DNA from: Epibacterium sp. Ofav1-8
GTDB lineage: Bacteria; Pseudomonadota; Alphaproteobacteria; Rhodobacterales; Rhodobacteraceae
Length of the DNA: 64,000 nucleotides
Direction: 5' to 3'
Assembly (NCBI RefSeq): GCF_022348185.1
Contig: NZ_JAKRFD010000015.1
Span: 62,001-126,000, forward strand
Position 1 is the stretch's first letter; the number at the start of each line of letters is the position of its first letter. Shown piece by piece: positions 7,943-16,461 of this stretch. A program made the position numbers and the translations under genes. The notes under the pieces are model-generated. The model was not told where the DNA came from and did no database searches. It saw nothing but the letters and a program-made list of their open reading frames with translations.

Positions 7943-9364
7943 ATGGATACAACAGCGTTTCGCCCCTTTGAGACCACCCTTCCCGAGGATGAGGCCCTGC
8001 CGGTTCTGCGCGCGGCGCTTGACGGTGCCGACGATGGCGAGATCTTTGCAGAGCGCACCAAATCCGAAGCTTTGGTGTTTGATGACGGCCGACTGCGGAC
8101 CGCCAGCTATGATGCCGCAGAGGGATTTGGCCTGCGCGCGGTGCGCGGAGAGGTTGCCGGATACGCCCATTCCACCACCATGTCGGTCTCGGCCCTGAAA
8201 CGGGCGGCAGAAACTGCACGGCTGGCGGTCGGCGACGGCGGCGGGACGATGGCCCCTGCCCCGCAAGCCACCAATCAGAAGCTCTATCACGATCTCGACC
8301 CGATCGCGGCGCAGGCCTTTCCGGTCAAGGTGGAGACGCTGCGCGAGATCGACAGTTTTGCCCGCGAGTTGGACCCGCGCGTGGTACAGGTGTCGGCGAC
8401 GCTGGCTGCCTCCTTGCAGGAAATCGAGATTCTGCGGGCCGATGGCGCCCGGGTGCGGGACGTGCGTCCGATGACACGGGTGAATGTCTCGATCATCGTC
8501 GAGGATGGCGGCCGGCGCGAAAGCGGCACCGCCGGTGGTGGCGGGCGCGTCGGCCTCGATGGGCTGATCGCACCGCAGGACTGGCAGGCCAAAGCGCGCG
8601 AGGCGCTGCGTATTGCATTGGTCAACCTGGAGGCCGAACCCGCCCCCGCAGGTGAAATGGACGTGGTGCTCGGCCCCGGCTGGCCGGGCATCCTGCTGCA
8701 TGAGGCGATCGGCCACGGGCTGGAAGGCGATTTCAACCGCAAGGGCTCCTCGGCCTTTGCCGGGCTGATGGGCCAGCGCATCGCCGCCCCGGGTGTGACC
8801 GTGCTCGATGACGGCACACTTCCCGACCGGCGCGGCTCCATCAGTGTGGATGACGAGGGCACACCCAGCCAGAAGACGACGCTGATCGAGGATGGTATCC
8901 TCGTGGGCTACATGCAGGACCGCCAGAATGCGCGCCTGATGGGTGTGGAGCCCACCGGCAACGGGCGGCGGCAGAGCTACGCCCATGCGCCGATGCCGCG
9001 CATGACCAACACCTATATGCTGGGCGGCAACGCCGCGCCCGAGGATCTGGTCAAGGACATGAAGGACGGCATCTGGGCGGTGGGCTTTGGCGGCGGTCAG
9101 GTGGACATCACCAACGGCAAGTTCGTCTTCTCCTGCACCGAGGCCTATCGGGTGAAGAATGGCAAGATCGGCGCGCCGGTGAAGGGCGCGACCCTGATCG
9201 GCGATGGTGCCACCGCCCTGCAGAAGATCCGCGGCCTCGGCAACGACATGGCGCTGGATCCGGGCATGGGCAATTGTGGCAAGCAGGGCCAATGGGTGCC
9301 GGTGGGCGTTGGCCAGCCCAGCGTCTTGATGGGCGGATTGACCGTCGGTGGTTCGGCAACCTGA
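7943..9364 (+). CDS. tldD: Metalloprotease TldD
   Basis: TldD pairs with TldE (PmbA) in a cytoplasmic metalloprotease that degrades unfolded peptides and matures some modified peptides. The 473-residue protein carries the family zinc motif HExxxH (H253-E254-A-I-G-H258, in LLHEAIGHGLEGDF) and the conserved GRRQSYAHAPMPRMTNTYM and closing VGVGQPSVLMGGLTVGGS segments. I chose ATG 7943 because GAGG lies eight bases upstream; an in-frame TTG directly precedes it. The partner tldE is not in the window. Confidence 0.96.
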   Translation: MDTTAFRPFETTLPEDEALPVLRAALDGADDGEIFAERTKSEALVFDDGRLRTASYDAAEGFGLRAVRGEVAGYAHSTTMSVSALKRAAETARLAVGDGGGTMAPAPQATNQKLYHDLDPIAAQAFPVKVETLREIDSFARELDPRVVQVSATLAASLQEIEILRADGARVRDVRPMTRVNVSIIVEDGGRRESGTAGGGGRVGLDGLIAPQDWQAKAREALRIALVNLEAEPAPAGEMDVVLGPGWPGILLHEAIGHGLEGDFNRKGSSAFAGLMGQRIAAPGVTVLDDGTLPDRRGSISVDDEGTPSQKTTLIEDGILVGYMQDRQNARLMGVEPTGNGRRQSYAHAPMPRMTNTYMLGGNAAPEDLVKDMKDGIWAVGFGGGQVDITNGKFVFSCTEAYRVKNGKIGAPVKGATLIGDGATALQKIRGLGNDMALDPGMGNCGKQGQWVPVGVGQPSVLMGGLTVGGSAT

Positions 9365-9719
9365 TCGCGGGCCCCTCCTGCAAAAGGTGGCTCGCGCCAG
9401 ATGCGCGAGTCGCCTGCCCTCTCAGCCGCCCCCTCTCAGCCGTCGAGGTGACGCAAGGGAACCCTCAGCCCTCATCTTTGTTTAACAGTCCTGGCTTTTT
9501 GCGCGCCAAACAGCCGCAATATCGACCCGCGTTTACCACAAATCTTGCCCAATCGTCAGAGCCGAAGCAGGGGCGCTATGCTCACGGTGGATTCACACCC
9601 TTTTGTTTTCAAGGACATAGCGAAAAGTACCGAAAAATCTCGATAAACTGTCTCGATGTTCACCACCTGTTAACCTCCGCAGCCGTAAACCTAGTCTTGC
9701 AACAAGGCGAGGCGAGGGC
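9365..9719. other. 355-base intergenic region tldD-dprA
   Basis: No credible gene is seen here. Just after tldD there is an imperfect hairpin (GGCTCGCGC at 9389-9397 with GCGCGAGTC at 9403-9411, one G-T pair) without a T run. From about 9480 the DNA becomes less G+C rich, ending with AGGCGAGGCGAGGGC, a purine-rich stretch that serves as the dprA ribosome site. The promoter of dprA is probably in this stretch, but I cannot place a convincing -35/-10 pair. Confidence 0.4.
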
Positions 9720-10868
9720 ATGACCGGAGAAGCAAATTCTTCCACTCACCCCCCACTCCCACCCACCACGGAAGATCAAAGGTATTCCTGGCTTCGTCTG
9801 TTGCGCTCCCGTGGAATCGGGACAGTGACCTTCTACCGGCTTCTGGCCGAGTATGGTTCAGCACAGAACGTGCTTGAAATGCTGCCTGAAGTGGCAGCGA
9901 CCACAGGCGTCAAAGGGTATAAAACATACTCAAAAGATGCACTGGACGCCGAGTTCACCTCAGCAAAAGCCGCCAATGCGCGGCTTTTGTGCTTTGGTGA
10001 TGCGAATTACCCCGCCGTTCTGGCCAATATCCCCCATCCGCCGCCGGCCCTCTGGATGATCGGCAATCCGGACCTGCTGGCGCGACCGGCCATATCCATC
10101 GTGGCGGCGCGCAACGCCTCCTCCCTGGGGCGGCGCATGGCCTACGGCCTGGCGCGGGACCTGGGGGATGCGGGATATGTGGTGATCTCCGGCCTTGCCC
10201 GCGGGATCGACGCCAGCGCCCATGAGGGCGCGCTCAGCGCCGGGACCATCGCTGTTCAGGGCGGCGGCGTGGACATTATATACCCGGCAGAAAATGCGCG
10301 TCTCGCAGCGGCAATTGCAGAAAACGGCCTGCGTCTGTCTGAGCAGCCGATGGGATTGCAACCACAGGCCCGCCACTTTCCGCCTCGCAACCGCATCATC
10401 GCAGGCCTCGGCCTTGCCACGGTTGTGGTCGAGGCCGCCGTGAAATCCGGCAGCCTGATCACGGCGCGGGATGCGCTGGATCTGGGACGTGACGTGATGG
10501 CAGTGCCCGGCCACCCCTGCGATGGCCGCGCAAGCGGCGGCAACCTGTTGATCCGGGATGGCGCAACGCTGGTCCGCGACGCCCGCGACGTGATCGATGC
10601 GCTGCCCCCGTTGCAGGTGGAGCGCCCCCGCCCCCGCGTCGCGGCGCGGGACCTGCCGCCACCGCCCCCCGAAAAGCGGACCCTGCGGCAAACCGCTGCA
10701 CTCCACCAGCAGATCCTCGACCGGCTTGCTGCCGCGCCCACCCCCGAGGGCCAGCTGATCGACGATCTCGACAGCCCGGCACGCAAGGTGCGCACTGTTC
10801 TGACCGACCTTGAACTCTCTGGCGAAATCGGTCGCGGACCGGGTGGGGTGATCATCAAAAAACGCTGA
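9720..10868 (+). CDS. dprA: DNA-processing protein DprA
   Basis: DprA (Smf) binds incoming single-stranded DNA and loads RecA. In Rhodobacter capsulatus it is needed by recipients of gene-transfer-agent DNA. The 382-residue protein has an N-terminal helix-hairpin-helix-like region, then the Rossmann-like core with ISIVAARNASSLGRRMAYGLARDL, the VISGLARGIDASAHEGAL motif, NRIIAGLG and the VVEAAVKSGSLITARDALDLGRDVMAVPG block that defines the family. A C-terminal winged-helix (DprA_WH-like) region follows after a Pro/Arg-rich linker. Confidence 0.96.
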   Translation: MTGEANSSTHPPLPPTTEDQRYSWLRLLRSRGIGTVTFYRLLAEYGSAQNVLEMLPEVAATTGVKGYKTYSKDALDAEFTSAKAANARLLCFGDANYPAVLANIPHPPPALWMIGNPDLLARPAISIVAARNASSLGRRMAYGLARDLGDAGYVVISGLARGIDASAHEGALSAGTIAVQGGGVDIIYPAENARLAAAIAENGLRLSEQPMGLQPQARHFPPRNRIIAGLGLATVVVEAAVKSGSLITARDALDLGRDVMAVPGHPCDGRASGGNLLIRDGATLVRDARDVIDALPPLQVERPRPRVAARDLPPPPPEKRTLRQTAALHQQILDRLAAAPTPEGQLIDDLDSPARKVRTVLTDLELSGEIGRGPGGVIIKKR

Positions 10869-11008
10869 ATCCCTGTCCTCGAAACACCCGCGCCGACCAG
10901 TGTTTTGCGGGCTGTTTTCTTCGTGTGGATTGACATTCTCCCCTTGCGCGACACATTTTGCCCCGCCATAGAGCGCGATTGAACCCGTATGGAAAGGTGC
11001 CCAATTTT

Positions 11009-13678
11009 ATGCCAGTCGTCGTCGTCGAATCCCCGGCCAAAGCCAAAACGATCAATAAATATCTGGGCTCCGACTACACCGTTCTGGCATCCTACGGCCA
11101 TGTGCGCGACCTGCCCGCCAAGAATGGATCGGTCGAACCGGATGATGATTTTGCCATGACCTGGGAGGTCGGCAACGACTCCAAGAAACATGTGCGCGCC
11201 ATTGCCGAGGCCCTCAAAAATGACAACGCACTGATCCTCGCGACTGACCCCGATCGCGAAGGCGAAGCAATCAGCTGGCACCTGCAAGAAGCGCTGACCA
11301 AGCGCCGGTCGATCAAGAAAGACACCGATGTCAAACGCGTGACCTTCAACGCGATCACCAAGGATGCGGTCGCTGAAGCGATGAAAAATCCGCGCGATGT
11401 CGATATGCCGCTGGTGGAGGCCTACCTTGCCCGCCGGGCGCTGGACTATCTGGTGGGTTTCAACCTGTCGCCCGTACTGTGGCGCAAACTGCCCGGCGCG
11501 CGCTCGGCCGGGCGCGTGCAATCGGTTTGTCTCCGCCTGATCGTCGAACGTGAGATGGAGATCGAGGCGTTCAACCCGCAGGAATACTGGTCGGTGCGTG
11601 CAAATCTGGCCACCCCGCGCGGCCAATCGTTCGAGGCGCGCCTGACGGTGCTCGGCGGCGAAAAGCTCGACAAATTCAGCCTCGCCAATTCCACCGCAGC
11701 CGATCTTGCGGTGCAGGCCGTCTCCAGCCGCAAGATGTCGGTGCTGTCGGTCGAGGCCAAACCGGCGGCGCGCAACCCCTCTGCGCCGTTCATGACCTCG
11801 ACCCTGCAACAGGAAGCGAGCCGTAAATTCGGCATGGGCGCAAAGCAATGCATGAATGCAGCGCAGCGTCTCTATGAGGCCGGGCTGATCACCTATATGC
11901 GGACCGATGGGATCGACATGGCCCCCGAGGCCGTCTCTGCAGCGCGTGACGAGATCGCCAAACGCTATGGCGCCGAATACGTGCCGGGCGAGCCGCGCAT
12001 CTACAAGAACAAGGCCAAGAACGCTCAAGAGGCGCACGAATGTATTCGCCCGACCGACATGAGCCGCGACGCGGCAAGCCTCAAGGTGACCGAGGACGAT
12101 CAGCGCAAGCTTTATGATCTGATCTGGAAGCGCACGCTGGCCTGCCAGATGGCCGGTGCCCGGTTGGAGCGCACCACAGTGGACATCGGCTCTGACGACA
12201 AGCAGGTGGTGCTGCGCGCCACCGGTCAGGTCGTCATGTTTGATGGCTTCATGCGCGTCTATGAAGAAGGCCGCGACGATGTGGTGGACGAGGACGACAA
12301 GCGCCTGCCCCAGATCATGCAGGGCGAGGCCCTGAAATTTGCAGGCTCTCTTGCAGCGCAGGCTGAAAAAGCAGGCAAGGACGGCTCTGTGCTGTCGCAG
12401 GATGGCGCAACGCTGGCGCTGCAGCACCACACCCAGCCCCCGCCGCGCTACACCGAGGCCACGCTGGTCAAACGTATGGAAGAATTGGGCATTGGCCGCC
12501 CCTCGACCTATGCCAGCGTCATCACCACGATCCAGGACCGCGAATATGTCCGCAAGGACAAGAACCGCCTGTTCCCCGAGGACAAGGGGCGGATCGTGAC
12601 CATCTTTTTGCTGAACTTCTTTAAGCGCTACGTGGAGTATGACTTCACCGCGGCACTGGAAAACCAGCTTGATGACGTGAGTGCGGGCGGCAAGGACTAC
12701 AAGGAACTTCTGGACAGCTTCTGGCGCGACTTCTCGGCGGCGATTTCCGAGACCTCGGATCTGCGGATTTCCGAGGTGCTCGATGTGCTGGACGAAGCAC
12801 TTGCGCCACAGCTTTATCCGCCGCGCGAAGATGGCGGCGACCCGCGCCTCTGCCCGAAATGTGGCGCCGGGCAGCTGCACCTGAAAACCTCGCGCACCGG
12901 CGGCTTTGTCGGCTGTGGCAATTACCCCGAGTGCAACTACACCCGCCCGATCTCTGGTGAAGGCGCCGAAGGTTACGAGCGCGTTCTGGGCGAGGACGAC
13001 GGTGATGAGATCCACCTGAAATCCGGTCGCTTCGGCCCCTATGTGCAGCGCGGCGAGGCGACGCCTGAAAACAAGAAACCGCCACGCTCTTCGCTGCCGA
13101 AACAGGGCAAGGACTACCTGCCGGGCTGGGGGCCCAACGATATCACGCTGGAGCAGGCGGTGACCCTGCTGACACTGCCGCGTGAAATCGGCGCACATCC
13201 GGACGGGGGAGTCGTGTCCTCGAACCTCGGTCGTTTTGGCCCCTACATCATGCATCAGCGCCCGGACGAGGAAAAACCCGTCTATGTGAACCTCAAGGAA
13301 ACGCTCGACGTCTTTGAAATCGGCATGAACCGCGCGGTGGAAATGCTGGCGGAAAAACGCGCCAATCCGGGCCGGGGCCGATCTGCCGCGGCCAAACCGC
13401 TGCGCGAGCTGGGAGAGCATCCCGACGACAAGGCGCCGGTGAACATCATGGATGGGCGCTACGGGCCCTATGTCAAATGGGGCAAGGTGAACGCCACATT
13501 GCCCAAGGACACCGAGGCCAAGGATGTGACCATGGACATGGCGGTCGAGCTTTTGAACGAGAAGGCTTCCAAATCCGGCAAGAAGAAAGCCCCGGCGAAA
13601 AAAGCGGCGACCAAGACAACCGCTGCGAAGAAGAAAGCGCCCGCGAAAAAGAAAGCGGCCAAGGCCTCCGGCGAGTAA
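11009..13678 (+). CDS. topA: DNA topoisomerase I
   Basis: This type IA topoisomerase relaxes negative supercoils. The 889-residue protein has the TOPRIM domain (E7 in VVESPAKAKT; D80, D82, E84 in TDPDREGEA), the catalytic tyrosine Y296 in GLITYMRTDG, a C-terminal zinc-ribbon-like region (CPKCG ... CGNYPEC), several FGPYV-type repeats and a Lys/Ala-rich tail of about 35 residues. I chose ATG 11009 over an in-frame ATG at 10958 because family homology begins at MPVVVVESP and GGAAAGG precedes it. A terminator follows. Confidence 0.97.
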   Translation: MPVVVVESPAKAKTINKYLGSDYTVLASYGHVRDLPAKNGSVEPDDDFAMTWEVGNDSKKHVRAIAEALKNDNALILATDPDREGEAISWHLQEALTKRRSIKKDTDVKRVTFNAITKDAVAEAMKNPRDVDMPLVEAYLARRALDYLVGFNLSPVLWRKLPGARSAGRVQSVCLRLIVEREMEIEAFNPQEYWSVRANLATPRGQSFEARLTVLGGEKLDKFSLANSTAADLAVQAVSSRKMSVLSVEAKPAARNPSAPFMTSTLQQEASRKFGMGAKQCMNAAQRLYEAGLITYMRTDGIDMAPEAVSAARDEIAKRYGAEYVPGEPRIYKNKAKNAQEAHECIRPTDMSRDAASLKVTEDDQRKLYDLIWKRTLACQMAGARLERTTVDIGSDDKQVVLRATGQVVMFDGFMRVYEEGRDDVVDEDDKRLPQIMQGEALKFAGSLAAQAEKAGKDGSVLSQDGATLALQHHTQPPPRYTEATLVKRMEELGIGRPSTYASVITTIQDREYVRKDKNRLFPEDKGRIVTIFLLNFFKRYVEYDFTAALENQLDDVSAGGKDYKELLDSFWRDFSAAISETSDLRISEVLDVLDEALAPQLYPPREDGGDPRLCPKCGAGQLHLKTSRTGGFVGCGNYPECNYTRPISGEGAEGYERVLGEDDGDEIHLKSGRFGPYVQRGEATPENKKPPRSSLPKQGKDYLPGWGPNDITLEQAVTLLTLPREIGAHPDGGVVSSNLGRFGPYIMHQRPDEEKPVYVNLKETLDVFEIGMNRAVEMLAEKRANPGRGRSAAAKPLRELGEHPDDKAPVNIMDGRYGPYVKWGKVNATLPKDTEAKDVTMDMAVELLNEKASKSGKKKAPAKKAATKTTAAKKKAPAKKKAAKASGE

Positions 13679-13694
13679 CAGCGAGGCGGGGACG

Positions 13695-13742
13695 CTCCCG
13701 CCCGTCGCACCTGCATGGGTATGCAGGCCCTCCCGTTGGGCC
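13695..13742. repeat. Two-box hairpin intergenic element, copy 1
   Basis: Box 1 CTCCCGCCCGTCGC (13695-13708) and box 2 CTCCCGTTGGGCC (13730-13742) flank a hairpin (CCTGCAT 13710-13716, loop GGGT, ATGCAGG 13721-13727). The same two boxes recur at 29862-29906 around a hairpin with a different stem sequence but intact pairing. It lies directly after topA and directly before its terminator. Confidence 0.7.
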
Positions 13743-13745
13743 GAG

Positions 13746-13769
13746 CGCCGCGCTGACGCGCGGCGTTTT
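13746..13769 (+). terminator. Rho-independent terminator of topA
   Basis: A perfect 8-base stem (CGCCGCGC, loop TGAC, GCGCGGCG) is followed by TTTT at 13766-13769. It lies between the convergent topA and tetR genes. Confidence 0.75.
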
Positions 13770-13774
13770 CCGTT

Positions 13775-14359
13775 CTACATCAGTGCAGTGCGCAAGAGCG
13801 CAGACATCGCGTCCTCAAATATATCCGCGCGCCCCTGCCCCTGTGCGATCGCAAGAGCGGCGCGGTCAAATGCTGCAGACAGAACCAGCGCGCGGGCCTC
13901 CAACTCCGGCTCCGACAGTGAGGGCTGTGCCGCGGCAAGCCCCGCCCGCAAGGCCGCCCTGCCACCGCCGGCATCAATCCTGTCCATTTCCCTCGCCCCC
14001 AGCACCGCCGGACCATCGATCAGCAAAAGCTGAGCGCGCCCCTCGCTTTGCATCGCGGCAAAGAACGCGCGGCTCCCCGCAGCCAATGCCTGTTCTTCAT
14101 CCGCCAGTTTCCCAGCGCTGTCTATGGCGGTGCTGACGGCCTCTGCCTCGGCTTCCACCACCGCCCGGAACAGGGCCTGCTTGTCTTCAAAGTGGTGGTA
14201 GAGCGCACCGCGCGTTGCCCCGGCCGCGCGCACGATTTCTGGTGTGCTGGCCTCGGCATAGCCTTTTTCCACAAAAAGCGCGCGCGCCGCCGCCATCAAT
14301 CGCGCCCGCATTTGCGCGCGGCGTTCCGCATTCGGGGTGGATTTACTTTCTTCTTGCAT
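13775..14359 (-). CDS. TetR family transcriptional regulator
   Basis: The 194-residue protein has the TetR helix-turn-helix near its N-terminus ([38 protein letters not shown]) and a divergent ligand-binding C-terminal region. ATG 14359 is preferred over ATG 14389 because the latter would sit inside the palindromic operator. It is divergent from a glyoxalase-family gene, and the shared 60-base region holds an operator, so it probably represses both itself and that gene until a ligand binds. The ligand is unknown. Confidence 0.92.
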   Translation of the reverse strand: MQEESKSTPNAERRAQMRARLMAAARALFVEKGYAEASTPEIVRAAGATRGALYHHFEDKQALFRAVVEAEAEAVSTAIDSAGKLADEEQALAAGSRAFFAAMQSEGRAQLLLIDGPAVLGAREMDRIDAGGGRAALRAGLAAAQPSLSEPELEARALVLSAAFDRAALAIAQGQGRADIFEDAMSALLRTALM

Positions 14360-14402
14360 ACATGCAGCCTGTTTGTTTATCAAAAACATACTGCCTGTAT
14401 GT
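14360..14402. promoter_or_regulatory. Tandem TetR-type operator
   Basis: A perfect inverted repeat ACATAC-TGCCT-GTATGT lies at 14386-14402. A second degenerate copy, ACATGC-AGCCT-GTTTGT, lies at 14360-14376, with centres 26 bases apart. Both copies are in the divergent region between the tetR and glyoxalase-family genes. Operator function is inferred from palindrome and position. Confidence 0.65.
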
Positions 14403-14421
14403 TACTCACGGAGAGAGACAG

Positions 14422-14847
14422 ATGAAACCCACTCAATTCTACCCGGTCATCCAGACGCGGAACGTCGCGGCCACGGCGCAATTCTACCAACAGCACTTTG
14501 GCTTCTCGCCCGCCTTTACGTCGGACTGGTATGTCCACCTGCAATGCGATGCCGATCCGAGCGTGAACCTCGCCATTCTCGACGGCGGGCATGAGACAAT
14601 CCCCGAAACCGGGCGGGGCCTGACCAGCCATATGTTGCTGAATTTCGAGGTCGAGGATGCGCACGCGGAGTACACCCGCCTGACGGGCTGCGGCCTGGAG
14701 GTGGTGAAACCGCTCTGCGACGAGGACTTTGGCCAGCGTCATTTCATCGTCAAAGATCCCAATGGCGTTCTGATCGATGTCATAACGCCCATCGCCCCCA
14801 GCCCCGCGTTCGCCGCACAATACAGTGCCGAAGCCCTCCCCGGCTGA
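14422..14847 (+). CDS. VOC/glyoxalase superfamily protein
   Basis: The 141-residue protein begins [28 protein letters not shown], a typical opening of the vicinal-oxygen-chelate (glyoxalase/bleomycin-resistance) fold, and ends with [22 protein letters not shown], the usual last strand. The start at 14422 has GGAGAGAG upstream. Members bind a metal or a small molecule and act as dioxygenases, isomerases or drug-binding proteins. Divergence from a TetR gene suggests induction by a small molecule, possibly a toxic compound. Confidence 0.85.
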   Translation: MKPTQFYPVIQTRNVAATAQFYQQHFGFSPAFTSDWYVHLQCDADPSVNLAILDGGHETIPETGRGLTSHMLLNFEVEDAHAEYTRLTGCGLEVVKPLCDEDFGQRHFIVKDPNGVLIDVITPIAPSPAFAAQYSAEALPG

Positions 14848-14857
14848 TCCATTCGCC

Positions 14858-14884
14858 TTTTTGCCAAATACCTCCGCCGGAGGC
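14858..14884. repeat. Dispersed intergenic repeat, copy 1
   Basis: TTTTT, two bases, then CAAATACCTCCGCCGGAGGC. The 20-base core is identical to that at 33231-33250. It includes the short palindrome CCTCCGCCGGAGG. It lies directly after the glyoxalase-family gene. Confidence 0.75.
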
Positions 14885-14906
14885 ACGGGGCCGCCCGGCC
14901 CCGTTT
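14885..14906 (+). terminator. Putative terminator of the VOC gene
   Basis: A perfect 8-base stem (ACGGGGCC, loop GCCC, GGCCCCGT) with T residues at 14904-14906 follows the dispersed repeat. The T run is short. Confidence 0.5.
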
Positions 14907-14943
14907 CACCATCGGTAGAAATACGCAGAACCTTCCGTATTCG

Positions 14944-14972
14944 TTGACTCGACAGCGCGACTGGGGCGATTA
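14944..14972 (+). promoter_or_regulatory. Possible promoter of the CoA-transferase operon
   Basis: TTGACT at 14944-14949 is a good -35 hexamer. The region 17 bases later (about 14967-14973, CGATTAG) is a weak -10. It lies about 30 bases before the ribosome site of the subunit A gene. Confidence 0.3.
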
Positions 14973-15005
14973 GCTTGACCCAGAGGAAATGGAAGGGAGA
15001 GTTCC

Positions 15006-15710
15006 ATGAAAAAGGTATACGGCTCTGCCGCCGAGGCCCTGGACGGGGTGCTGTTCGACGGCATGACCATCGCGGCCGGCGGCTTTGGCCTCTGCGGCAT
15101 TCCCGAACTGCTGCTTGAGGCGATCAAACAGGCGGGCACCAAGGATCTGACCTTTGCGTCCAACAATGCGGGCGTCGATGACTTTGGCATTGGTATCCTG
15201 CTCCAGACCAAACAGGTCAAGAAGATGATGTCGTCCTATGTGGGCGAGAACGCGGAGTTCATGCGTCAGTATCTGTCTGGCGAGTTGGAACTGGAGTTCA
15301 ATCCGCAAGGCACCCTCGCGGAGCGCATGCGCGCTGGCGGCTGCGGTATCCCCGGTTTTTATACAAAGACCGGCGTTGGCACCCAGATTGCCGAAGGCAA
15401 AGAGGTAAAGGTCTTCGACGGCGAGGAATACATTCTTGAGCGTGGTATCTTTGCGGATCTGTCGATTGTGAAGGCCTGGAAAGCCGATGAGACCGGCAAC
15501 CTCGTGTTCCGCAAGACTGCCCGCAACTTCAACCCGCCTGCCGCCATGTGCGGCAAGGTATGCGTGGTCGAGGTAGAAGAGATCGTGCCCACTGGCAGCC
15601 TGGACCCCGATCACATCCACCTGCCCGGCGTTTACGTGCACCGCCTGATTCAAGGCGAACATGAAAAACGCATCGAAAAAGTGACCACCCGCCCGCGTGA
15701 GGAGGCTTGA
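15006..15710 (+). CDS. scoA: 3-oxoacid CoA-transferase subunit A
   Basis: With subunit B this enzyme transfers CoA from succinyl-CoA to acetoacetate or a similar 3-oxoacid, feeding ketone bodies or PHB-derived acetoacetate into central metabolism. The 234-residue product has the subunit A signatures [33 protein letters not shown] and [25 protein letters not shown] precedes the start. It ends three bases before subunit B. Assignment to 3-oxoacid rather than 3-oxoadipate specificity rests on overall resemblance to SCOT and is less certain than the fold. Confidence 0.92.
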   Translation: MKKVYGSAAEALDGVLFDGMTIAAGGFGLCGIPELLLEAIKQAGTKDLTFASNNAGVDDFGIGILLQTKQVKKMMSSYVGENAEFMRQYLSGELELEFNPQGTLAERMRAGGCGIPGFYTKTGVGTQIAEGKEVKVFDGEEYILERGIFADLSIVKAWKADETGNLVFRKTARNFNPPAAMCGKVCVVEVEEIVPTGSLDPDHIHLPGVYVHRLIQGEHEKRIEKVTTRPREEA

Positions 15711-15713
15711 TCC

Positions 15714-16340
15714 ATGGCTTGGGACCGCAACCAGATGGCCGCACGGGCGGCACAGGAACTCGAAGACGGCATGTATGTGAACCTCGGCATCGGTATCCCG
15801 ACGCTGGTGGCCAATTACGTGGGCGATAAGGACATCACGCTCCAGTCGGAGAACGGCATGCTGGGCATGGGCCCCTTCCCCTTTGAGGGCGAAGAAGACC
15901 CGGACCTGATCAACGCCGGCAAGCAGACCATCACCGAGCTGCGCCGTACGGCGTATTTCGACAGTGCAACCTCCTTTGGCATGATCCGCGGTGGCAAGAT
16001 CGCCGCCGCGATCCTGGGCGCGATGGAAGTGGCCGAAAACGGCGATCTTGCCAACTGGATGATCCCCGGCAAACTGATCAAAGGCATGGGCGGCGCGATG
16101 GATCTGGTGGCCGGTGTCGGCCGCGTGGTGGTGGTCATGGATCACACCAACAAGCATGGCGACTCCAAATTGCTGAAGGAATGCACCCTGCCCCTGACGG
16201 GCAAGGGCGTGGTGGACCGCATCATCACCAACCTCGGCGTTCTGGATGTCGTCGAAGGCGGGCTGAAGATCGTCGAGGTCGCAGAGGGCGTCACTGAGGA
16301 CGAGCTGCGTGCCGCGACCGAGGCAACACTCGTCAACTAA
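15714..16340 (+). CDS. scoB: 3-oxoacid CoA-transferase subunit B
   Basis: This is the catalytic subunit of the CoA-transferase. The 208-residue product carries the active-site glutamate that forms the enzyme-CoA thioester (E46 in LQSENGMLGMGP) and the N-terminal VNLGIGIPTLVANY motif. The start codon ATG 15714 follows GAGGAGGC. It is translated from the same message as subunit A, and two hairpins follow the stop. Confidence 0.94.
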   Translation: MAWDRNQMAARAAQELEDGMYVNLGIGIPTLVANYVGDKDITLQSENGMLGMGPFPFEGEEDPDLINAGKQTITELRRTAYFDSATSFGMIRGGKIAAAILGAMEVAENGDLANWMIPGKLIKGMGGAMDLVAGVGRVVVVMDHTNKHGDSKLLKECTLPLTGKGVVDRIITNLGVLDVVEGGLKIVEVAEGVTEDELRAATEATLVN

Positions 16341-16357
16341 GCATGCCCCGCCCCGGT

Positions 16358-16397
16358 CGGATCGCTCTGCGATCCGATCCGGTCACCTCAGTGACCG
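16358..16397 (+). terminator. Tandem hairpins after the CoA-transferase operon
   Basis: Two perfect hairpins stand side by side: CGGATCGC-TCT-GCGATCCG (16358-16376) and CGGTCAC-CTCA-GTGACCG (16380-16397). No T run follows, so they may be 3' message stabilisers or part of the same structured-element class seen at 29.9 kb rather than a classical terminator. Confidence 0.5.
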
Positions 16398-16461
16398 AGG
16401 ATCACGCGACCTGCCGGTTGCATGCTCAGGCCGTGTAAGAGCGCTGCCGCGGAACCTGCCT

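Noticed and set aside
10256-13420. A 1,054-codon open frame on the minus strand opposite topA and dprA
   Set aside because: It is a mirror of two clearly identified genes in high-G+C DNA, has no recognisable domain and His/Arg-rich composition typical of antisense frames.
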